From NCBI GenBank assembly GCA_905198475.1, contig CAJKCQ010000094.1, positions 1 to 5,974 of the forward strand: a DNA stretch of 5,974 nt. The letters are read 5' to 3'. This DNA comes from an uncultured Sutterella sp. Its GTDB lineage: Bacteria; Pseudomonadota; Gammaproteobacteria; Burkholderiales; Burkholderiaceae_F. This document shows, piece by piece, positions 1 to 4,859 of this stretch; position 1 is the first letter of the stretch; every line of letters starts with the position of its first letter. The notes beneath the pieces were generated by a model. That model had not been told where the DNA came from, ran no database searches, and saw only the letters and a list, made by a program, of their open reading frames with translations. The position numbers and the translations under genes are program-made.

Positions 1-1201
1 GGGCGGGCGCGGGCGCTTCTGCTGCGCGCGCAAAGGGATCTGGCCGGACGGCCGCGACGGCGGCGGCGGCCCTGGGCGACGGCGCGGCATCGGGCGCGCA
101 ATGCGCCGTGGAGTCCGTCTCCGCCTTGAGGGCGTCCCGGAAGAGCGCCGCTTCACGGCTCGCCGGGACGGATCCTGCGGCCAACTGGTCGGCGATGGTC
201 GCCCGGCCGTCCGCACCGGCGAGCGGCGACGCGATCACCGCGCGCACCGCGTCGGAGATGAAGCGGTGCACACGACCGCTCTCGCGGAAACGCACCTCGG
301 TCTTCGTCGGGTGCACGTTCACGTCCACCTCTTCGGGCGGCAGCGTGAGAAAGAGGCAGTACATCGGCTGCGCCTGCCCGTGGAGCACGTCCTCGTAGGC
401 CAAGCGCACGGCGTGCGCGGCGACGCGGTCGCGGATGAAGCGGCCGTTCACGAAGAGGTACTGCGCCTCGGTGCGGGTGCGCGAGACCGTGGGCAGGCCC
501 ACGAGCCCGGTGAGCCGCCAGCCGCCCGATTCGGCGTCCACCTCGCGGCAGGCCCCCTTGAAGTCGCGCGGCATGAGCGCGGTGATGCGGCTCGCGGGCG
601 ATTCGACCGCGAGCCTGAGGCCGGGGCGGCCGTTCACGAAAAGGGAAAGGGCGACCTGCGGATTCGGGAGCGCGATGCGCTCGAGCTGCGTCACGACGTG
701 CGCGGCCTCCGTGCTCTCCGTCTTCATGAACTTGCGCCGCGCCGGCGTCTTGTAGAAGAGCCCGCACACCTCGACGCGCGTCCCGGGCTCCATCCCGGGC
801 GCGGGCTCGACCACGCCCCCGGCGATCTCCCACGCCTCGGCGCTCCCGGGCGTGCGCGAGCGGATCGAAAGGTCGGCGACGGAATCGACCGACGCGAGCG
901 CCTCGCCGCGGAATCCCAGAGTAGCGACGTGCTCGAGCTCGTTGAGGTTCTTCACCTTGCTCGTCGCGTGGCGCTTGAGTGCGAGCGGCAGCTCCTCCTT
1001 CGGAATCCCGCAGCCGTTGTCGGTGACGACGATCCGCGAGAGGCCGCCCTGGTCGATGCGCACCTCGATGCGGTCCGCGCCCGCGTCCACGGCGTTTTCA
1101 ACAAGCTCCTTCACGACGGAGGCGGGCCGCTCGATCACTTCGCCCGCGGCGATCTGACTGATGAGCTGGCTGGAGAGTTCGGCAATGGGACGGCGCGGCA
1201 T
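1..1201 (-). CDS. mutL: DNA mismatch repair protein MutL, N-terminal 400 residues (3' end outside window)
   Basis: MutL is the GHKL-type ATPase that links mismatch recognition by MutS to strand incision and removal. The visible part covers the whole ATPase and transducer region. It shows the N-box KELVEN (residues 31-36, with catalytic-type Glu32 and Mg-binding Asn36), DNGCGI (61-66), ATSK (79-82), GFRGEAL (96-102), FYKTPARRKF (149-158) and DVNVHPTKTEVRF (293-305, with Lys300 matching the conserved ATPase lysine). After about residue 324 the sequence becomes an Ala/Pro-rich linker, with a run of alanines near residues 375-385, and stays open to the window edge. The C-terminal dimerisation domain, which would show whether an endonuclease motif exists, is not in view. 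The ATG at 1201 places MPRRPIAEL a few residues ahead of the position seen in E. coli MutL, so this start fits the family. No clear Shine-Dalgarno precedes it, and the frame stays open some way upstream. The gene is divergent from dedA. Confidence 0.97.
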   Translation of the reverse strand, partial: MPRRPIAELSSQLISQIAAGEVIERPASVVKELVENAVDAGADRIEVRIDQGGLSRIVVTDNGCGIPKEELPLALKRHATSKVKNLNELEHVATLGFRGEALASVDSVADLSIRSRTPGSAEAWEIAGGVVEPAPGMEPGTRVEVCGLFYKTPARRKFMKTESTEAAHVVTQLERIALPNPQVALSLFVNGRPGLRLAVESPASRITALMPRDFKGACREVDAESGGWRLTGLVGLPTVSRTRTEAQYLFVNGRFIRDRVAAHAVRLAYEDVLHGQAQPMYCLFLTLPPEEVDVNVHPTKTEVRFRESGRVHRFISDAVRAVIASPLAGADGRATIADQLAAGSVPASREAALFRDALKAETDSTAHCAPDAAPSPRAAAAVAAVRPDPFARAAEAPAPA

Positions 1202-1236
1202 GAATCGAAACAAATGGTTGAGGAGTGTGACGGGCT

Positions 1237-1260
1237 CCGCTGCGGGCGCGCCCGCGGCGG
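1237..1260. repeat. 24-base near-perfect GC palindrome upstream of mutL
   Basis: The core GCGGGCGCGCCCGC (1242-1255) is a perfect 14-base palindrome. After one T/G mismatch (1241/1256) it is extended by CCGC (1237-1240) and GCGG (1257-1260). It lies 36-59 bases upstream of the mutL start codon. In mutL mRNA it could fold as a GC hairpin of about ten pairs. In such GC-rich DNA, symmetric G/C words occur by chance, and no T-run follows on either strand, so a role as operator, leader hairpin or nothing at all remains open. Confidence 0.4.
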
Positions 1261-1341
1261 AAGGCGGTAGCGGCGCTTCCGGAAGGCCCCTTCGCCCCAG
1301 CGGGCGTCCGTGCGGATGAGGGGCGCGACGCACCTCTGCCG

Positions 1342-1350
1342 CTATGATAG
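1342..1350. promoter_or_regulatory. Symmetric -10-like element between divergent mutL and dedA
   Basis: The nine bases CTATGATAG are palindromic around the central G. Read rightward they give TATGAT (1343-1348); read leftward they give TATCAT (1349-1344). Each matches the sigma70 consensus TATAAT at five of six positions. This is among the most AT-rich short stretches in a very GC-rich divergent gap, 112 bases before the dedA ATG and 143 bases before the mutL ATG. No convincing -35 hexamer was found 16-18 bases upstream in either direction and no TG extension is present, so this is a candidate only. Overlapping symmetric -10 elements are a known cause of divergent transcription in bacteria. 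Confidence 0.42.
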
Positions 1351-1400
1351 GGGGCCGGACCGGGAGGAGAACGAGAATTCCTCCCGCCACTCCCGGCCCC
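1351..1400 (+). promoter_or_regulatory. Two-stage hairpin in the putative dedA leader
   Basis: Two perfect eight-base inverted repeats are nested. The outer arms are GGGGCCGG (1351-1358) and CCGGCCCC (1393-1400). The inner arms are CGGGAGGA (1361-1368) and TCCTCCCG (1379-1386), closing a ten-base loop. They are separated by a small asymmetric internal loop of two bases on the left and six on the right. The structure begins two bases after the -10-like TATGAT, so a transcript started there would begin inside the left arm. There is no T-run after the structure, which argues against a rho-independent terminator. The inner left arm contains GGGAGGAGA, a Shine-Dalgarno-like sequence that no start codon follows for about 90 bases. 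Function unknown; leader structure or protein-binding site are the main options. Confidence 0.5.
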
Positions 1401-1459
1401 GCACGCGGATCGTCCTCTCCGCGGCCTTCCGACACTTCTTCTCATAGGCCCCGCCCGTC

Positions 1460-2131
1460 ATGGACATCTTCGGACTCATCGTCGAGCTCTTCACCAACGC
1501 CGACCACTTCCTCGTCTCGCTTGCGACGAACTACGGCTGGCTCATCTACCTCGCGATGTTCATCATCTTCTTTCTCGAGACGGGCTGCGTCGTGATGTCG
1601 TTTCTCCCGGGCGACTCGCTGCTCTTCGTCGCGGGCACCGTCGCCGCGGCCGGCACCGCGAGCCCCTGGGCGATCATGCTCTCGGTGATCCTCGGTGCCG
1701 TCTTCGGCAACTCCGTCGGCTTCTCGACGGGCAAGTGGTTGGGCAACAAGATCTACGACGGCTCCATCCGGTGGATCAACGCCGACAAGCTCCAGCACGC
1801 CCGCGCCTTCTACGTCTCCCACGGCGGCAAGACCATTCTTCTCGCGCGCTTCGTGCCGATCGTGCGCGCCTTCGCGCCCCTGATCGCCGGCGCGGCGAAG
1901 ATGGACGGCCTGCGCTTTGAGCTCTTCTCGGGCGCGGGCGCCGTGCTCTGGGCCGTATCGATCGTGGGGGCGGGCTACCTCTTCGGCAACATCCCCTTCA
2001 TTCAGCAGAACCTCTCGAAGATCCTGCTCCTCGGCATCGTCGCCGCGGTGATGGGGCCGGTGTTCGTCGGCCTCGCGGCCAAGTGGCTGCAGAAGCGCCA
2101 CGAGGAGCGCCTCGCGCGCGAAGACCACTGA
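1460..2131 (+). CDS. DedA-family membrane protein (putative undecaprenyl-phosphate translocase)
   Basis: A 223-residue polytopic inner-membrane protein of the DedA/SNARE-associated family, full length for the family. Members are linked to proton-motive-force-dependent recycling of undecaprenyl phosphate and to membrane stress tolerance. The hallmark SFLPGDSLLFVAG lies at residues 47-59 and GKTILLARFVPIVRAFAPLIAG at about 123-144 with its two arginines. Glu40, Asp52, Arg130 and Arg136 line up with the four charged residues known to be essential in E. coli YqjA (E39, D51, R130, R136), so the protein should be active. Hydrophobic segments lie at about 28-40, 52-66, 70-90, 155-176 and 186-208, and the tail (208-223) is charged. 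An in-frame TAG at 1445-1447 leaves 1460 as the only possible ATG start. The upstream Shine-Dalgarno is weak (only AGG at 1446-1448). ppk1 follows after 114 bases. DedA paralogues are not separable by eye, so no gene symbol is given. Confidence 0.95.
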   Translation: MDIFGLIVELFTNADHFLVSLATNYGWLIYLAMFIIFFLETGCVVMSFLPGDSLLFVAGTVAAAGTASPWAIMLSVILGAVFGNSVGFSTGKWLGNKIYDGSIRWINADKLQHARAFYVSHGGKTILLARFVPIVRAFAPLIAGAAKMDGLRFELFSGAGAVLWAVSIVGAGYLFGNIPFIQQNLSKILLLGIVAAVMGPVFVGLAAKWLQKRHEERLAREDH

Positions 2132-2162
2132 AGCGCGCCTCTGCGTCTTTCGAACTACCTAT

Positions 2163-2190
2163 GGCGACTCGGCCGGCCGCCCGAGTCGTC
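2163..2190 (+). terminator. Hairpin after dedA, possible weak terminator or attenuator
   Basis: Perfect arms CGACTCGG (2165-2172) and CCGAGTCG (2181-2188) enclose an eight-base loop (CCGGCCGC). A G-T wobble (2164/2189) and a G-C pair (2163/2190) extend the stem to ten pairs. It starts 32 bases after the dedA stop codon and ends just before the Pho-box-like repeat of ppk1. The following bases contain scattered Ts but no T-run, so intrinsic termination would be weak; mRNA 3'-end protection or partial attenuation are alternatives. Confidence 0.4.
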
Positions 2191-2196
2191 GCTGCT

Positions 2197-2218
2197 TCGT
2201 CACGATTCCGTCACACTT
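2197..2218 (+). promoter_or_regulatory. Pho-box-like 11-base direct repeat upstream of ppk1
   Basis: Two 11-base units stand in tandem: TCGTCAC+GATT (2197-2207) and CCGTCAC+ACTT (2208-2218). CGTCAC is identical in both units with a period of exactly 11. This is the layout of a PhoB-binding Pho box: two seven-base CTGTCAT-like words, each followed by a four-base AT-leaning spacer. Both units keep the GTCA core and differ from consensus at the T before it and at the last base. PhoB control of ppk is known in some proteobacteria, for example Klebsiella and Vibrio. A possible -10 is TAGACT (2226-2231, four of six), but transcription from it would begin inside the Shine-Dalgarno, so the actual promoter is unresolved. 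Confidence 0.45.
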
Positions 2219-2232
2219 GGGGAAGTAGACTG

Positions 2233-2240
2233 AAAGGAGG
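2233..2240 (+). promoter_or_regulatory. Strong Shine-Dalgarno fixing the ppk1 start
   Basis: AAAGGAGG ends five bases before the ATG at 2246, near-ideal complementarity and spacing to the 16S rRNA tail. It decides for this ATG over the in-frame ATG at 2288, which has only a poorly spaced AGGA upstream. It also means the long N-terminal extension of Ppk1 is translated. It contrasts with the weak sites before dedA and mutL. Confidence 0.85.
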
Positions 2241-2245
2241 ATTTC

Positions 2246-4729
2246 ATGTTTTTCCTCCCTGTCCTTTCTCAGGACAAAGTGACGGCAATGACTCTCAAAG
2301 AAGACGTTAAGACCCCGGTTTCCCCTACGACGACGCCGGAAGCGGCCGCTGCGCCCGCAGCGGCCCCCGCAGCCGTTCCCGCCGCAAAGGCGTCCGAAAT
2401 GAAGGCTCCCGCAAAGGCGGACGCTCCCGCAGCGCCCCTTGCGGCGGAAAAGCCTGAAGAGACCGTGAAGGCCGCAGCCGCGGCGACGCCCGCGGTTGCC
2501 GAAGAGCAGAAGCCCGCGCCAAAGAAGCGCGCTGCGGCGAAGGCCGTCAAGACGACCAAACCCGCGAAGAAGCGCGCCGCCCCGAAGGCGAAGGCCGCTC
2601 AGACGACCGAGGACGCTCCCGCGCCGCTGCCGCCCGTCACGGGCGTGCCTGATCTCGACGATCCGCTCCTCTACATCAACCGCGAACTCAACTGGATTGA
2701 ATTCGACCGCAAGGTCCTCGACGAAGCGTGCGACGCGAAGACGCCGCTCCTTGAGCAGCTCAAGTTCCTCTCGATCTTCCACAACAACCTCGACGAATTT
2801 TTCATGGTGCGCGTGTCGAACATCATTCGACAGTTCAAGATCGGCGCGCCCTCGTGCTCCGCGGACGGCCTCGCCCCGGTGAAGCAGCTCGCCGAGATCC
2901 GCCGCCGCGTCCTCGGCATGCTCGCGCGCGCGCAGAACCACTGGAAGGAGCTCGTCCCCGAACTCGCGAAGAATGGCATCTCGATCGTGCGCTACAAGGA
3001 CCTCACGGAGAAGCAGAAGAGCTTCCTCGAGGGGTACTTCCTCAACGAGATCTATCCGATCCTCACGCCGCAGGCGATTGACGCGGGGCATCCCTTCCCG
3101 ACGATCTCGAACATCTCGCTCAACTTCCTCGTTGAGCTCGAGGGCCCCGACGGAAGCGTGCGCTACGCCCGCCTCAAGTCCCCGAACAACATGCCGCGCT
3201 TCATCTTCGTGCCGCGCACGAAGGAGTCCGCCTACGCCGAGCTCGGCTTCAACCCGAACGGGCGCGACGACGACATCATCCTGCTCGAAGACCTGATCCG
3301 CGAGCACCTCGGAAAGCTCTTCCCGGGCCACAAGGTCCGCAAGTCGATGCTCTTTCGCATCACGCGCAACACCGACCTCGAAATTGAAGAGGACGAGGCC
3401 GACGACCTCTTGGCCGCCGTCAAGGACTTCATCGACCAACGGCGCTTCGGCGACGTGATCCGCCTCGAGCTCGAATACGGTTCGGACCAGGCGCTCACGA
3501 GCTTCCTCACTGAGAAGCTCGAGCTCCTGCCCTTCCAGATCTTCCGCATCCGCGGCCCGCTCGCGATGAACGAGTTCATGCCGCTCATCGGCCTCGACCG
3601 CCCGGCCCTGAAGGATCCGCCCTACAAGGGGCTTGAACCCGCCTTCATCGCCGAAGGCGACGTCTTCCCGACCATCAAGAGCCGCGACGTCTTCCTCTAC
3701 CACCCGTACGAGAGCTTCAACGGCGTGCTCGAGTTCATCCGCCAGGCCGCGGCCGACCCGCAGGTGGTCGCGATCAAGCAGACGCTCTACCGCTGCGGCT
3801 CGAACAGCCCGATCGTGGCCGCGCTCATCGACGCGCGCCGCCGCGGCAAGCAGGTGACTGCCGTCGTGGAGCTCAAGGCGCGCTTTGACGAAGAGCGCAA
3901 CATCAACTGGGCCGAGGAGATGGAGAAGGCGGGCGTAAACGTGGTCTACGGCTTCGTCGGCCTCAAGATCCACGCCAAGCTCTGCCTCGTCGTGCGCCGC
4001 GAGTCCGAAGGCATGTGCCGGTACGTGCACATCTCGACGGGCAACTACAACCCGAGCACGGCGAAGATCTACACGGACTACGCGCTCTTCACGGCGAACC
4101 CGGACATCTGCGCGGACGTCTCGGACCTCTTCAACGTGATGACGGGCTACTCCAACCAGACCGCCTACCGCGAGCTCGTCGTGTCGCCCCACAGCACCCG
4201 CTCCTCGATCATCGCCCACATCGAGCGCGAGATCGAATGCCACCGCAAGTCCGGCAAGGGCGAAATCATCCTCAAGTGCAACCAGCTCGTGGACCGCGCG
4301 GTGATCAAGTCGCTCTACGCCGCGAGCCAAGCGGGCGTGAAGATCTCGATCATCGTGCGCGGCATCTGCTGCCTGCGTCCGGGCATCCCCGGCGTGAGCG
4401 AGAACATCTCGGTGCGCAGCATCGTGGGGCGCTTCCTCGAGCATGCGCGCGCGTACTACTTCCGGCACGGCGGCGATCCCTTCATGCTGATCGGGTCCGC
4501 CGACCTCATGCCGCGCAACCTCGACGGGCGCATTGAAGTCCTCACCCCGGTCCTCGACCACGGGATCCGCAACCGCATCAAGGCGACCCTCGACCTGCAG
4601 CTCGCCGACAACACGCAGTGCTGGGTGCTCCACTCCGACGGCATCTACGAGCGCATCACGCCGCCGAAGAACGGCCGCGCGGTGGACTCGCAGGCCTACC
4701 TCGCGAAGCACTACGGCCACGCGGAATAA
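2246..4729 (+). CDS. ppk1: Polyphosphate kinase 1 with long Ala/Pro/Lys-rich N-terminal extension
   Basis: Ppk1 reversibly transfers the ATP gamma-phosphate onto inorganic polyphosphate, usually at the inner membrane or polyphosphate granules. This protein has 827 residues against 688 in E. coli. The catalytic body starts at about residue 140 (LYINRELNWIEF, 142-153), with HNNLDEFF at 179-186, HPYESF at 486-491, IKQTLYR ending at Arg516, and ELKARFDEE with Arg546. The phosphorylated histidine is His576 (LKIHAKL), the second conserved histidine is His595 (VHISTGN), and a third is His733 (LEHARAYYF). These equal E. coli R375, R405, H435, H454 and H592 with a constant offset of 141, so all core residues are present. 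The two C-terminal phospholipase D-like domains span about 460-630 and 640-810. Residues 16-135 are low-complexity Ala/Pro/Lys/Glu, probably disordered, and include a duplicated basic unit. A strong Shine-Dalgarno supports the 2246 start. A Pho-box-like repeat lies upstream. Confidence 0.98.
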   Translation: MFFLPVLSQDKVTAMTLKEDVKTPVSPTTTPEAAAAPAAAPAAVPAAKASEMKAPAKADAPAAPLAAEKPEETVKAAAAATPAVAEEQKPAPKKRAAAKAVKTTKPAKKRAAPKAKAAQTTEDAPAPLPPVTGVPDLDDPLLYINRELNWIEFDRKVLDEACDAKTPLLEQLKFLSIFHNNLDEFFMVRVSNIIRQFKIGAPSCSADGLAPVKQLAEIRRRVLGMLARAQNHWKELVPELAKNGISIVRYKDLTEKQKSFLEGYFLNEIYPILTPQAIDAGHPFPTISNISLNFLVELEGPDGSVRYARLKSPNNMPRFIFVPRTKESAYAELGFNPNGRDDDIILLEDLIREHLGKLFPGHKVRKSMLFRITRNTDLEIEEDEADDLLAAVKDFIDQRRFGDVIRLELEYGSDQALTSFLTEKLELLPFQIFRIRGPLAMNEFMPLIGLDRPALKDPPYKGLEPAFIAEGDVFPTIKSRDVFLYHPYESFNGVLEFIRQAAADPQVVAIKQTLYRCGSNSPIVAALIDARRRGKQVTAVVELKARFDEERNINWAEEMEKAGVNVVYGFVGLKIHAKLCLVVRRESEGMCRYVHISTGNYNPSTAKIYTDYALFTANPDICADVSDLFNVMTGYSNQTAYRELVVSPHSTRSSIIAHIEREIECHRKSGKGEIILKCNQLVDRAVIKSLYAASQAGVKISIIVRGICCLRPGIPGVSENISVRSIVGRFLEHARAYYFRHGGDPFMLIGSADLMPRNLDGRIEVLTPVLDHGIRNRIKATLDLQLADNTQCWVLHSDGIYERITPPKNGRAVDSQAYLAKHYGHAE
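2522..2608 (+). repeat. Duplicated basic unit coding for the histone H1-like part of the Ppk1 tail
   Basis: Two imperfect in-frame copies stand in tandem. The first (2522-2557, residues 93-104) begins KKRAAAKA and ends KTT; the second (2567-2608, residues 108-121) begins KKRAAPKAKA and ends QTT. Both start with AAGAAGCGCGC and end with ACGACC, separated by Lys-Pro-Ala. Between residues 89 and 116, 12 of 28 residues are Lys or Arg, embedded in Ala and Pro. This resembles the C-terminal tails of bacterial histone H1-like proteins such as AlgP. It looks like a short internal duplication that extended a disordered tail. Confidence 0.65.
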
Positions 4730-4741
4730 TCCGCGGCTGAA

Positions 4742-4762
4742 GGGTGCGTTCTGAACGCACCC
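4742..4762. terminator. Nine-pair hairpin just after ppk1
   Basis: Perfect arms GGGTGCGTT (4742-4750) and AACGCACCC (4754-4762) close a three-base loop, starting 13 bases after the ppk1 stop codon. The bases that follow on the plus strand are purine-rich (AAGAAGGAG), so by itself this is not a classic rho-independent terminator. It may act together with the larger hairpin just downstream, or protect the 3' end of the ppk1 mRNA. Confidence 0.5.
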
Positions 4763-4770
4763 AAGAAGGA

Positions 4771-4810
4771 GAAGAAGGGCGGCTCCCGCTGAGGGGGGCC
4801 GCCCTTCTTC
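4771..4810. terminator. Large hairpin, probable bidirectional terminator for ppk1 and the convergent peptidase gene
   Basis: A perfect 13-base inverted repeat, GAAGAAGGGCGGC (4771-4783) with GCCGCCCTTCTTC (4798-4810), extends inward by a G-T wobble and three C-G pairs. The result is a 17-pair stem with a six-base loop (4788-4793). On the plus strand the descending arm ends CUUCUUC followed by GUCUGUUGG. On the minus strand the stem is followed by TCCTTCTTGGG, a moderately T-rich tail. It sits about 40 bases after the ppk1 stop and about 50 bases after the peptidase stop, where a shared terminator of convergent genes is expected. Neither tail is a full T-run, so efficiency is uncertain. Confidence 0.75.
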
Positions 4811-4859
4811 GTCTGTTGGAGATCCGGAGGCCCCGCAACGGCCCCCTTCAAAGCGGAAA

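Noticed and set aside
101..1270. A 389-codon plus-strand open frame antisense to mutL
   Set aside because: It is rich in Arg, His and Ala with no motif, and the opposite strand encodes unmistakable MutL ATPase motifs.
1362..1370. GGGAGGAGA as the ribosome binding site of a small gene before dedA
   Set aside because: No ATG, GTG or TTG occurs between 1371 and 1459 on the plus strand, so nothing can be translated from it. It is also buried in a hairpin arm.
1098..1445. A 115-codon minus-strand frame covering the mutL/dedA gap
   Set aside because: Composition is Arg, Ser, Gly and Pro-rich as expected from untranslated GC-rich DNA, it overlaps the start of mutL in another frame, and no ribosome binding site was noted.
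1442..2128. A 228-codon open frame antisense to the whole of dedA
   Set aside because: Same GC-bias effect. The translation is dominated by charged residues with no family motif, whereas the plus strand encodes a complete DedA protein.
2288..2290. ATG at 2288 as the ppk1 start
   Set aside because: It lacks a well-placed Shine-Dalgarno, while the ATG at 2246 has an almost ideal one five bases upstream.
2159..4720. An 853-codon open frame on the minus strand spanning almost all of ppk1
   Set aside because: It is the antisense shadow of a strongly G/C-ending coding sequence. Its translation is a mix of Arg, Asp, Val, Glu, His and Leu with no recognisable domain, while the plus-strand product has every Ppk1 catalytic residue.
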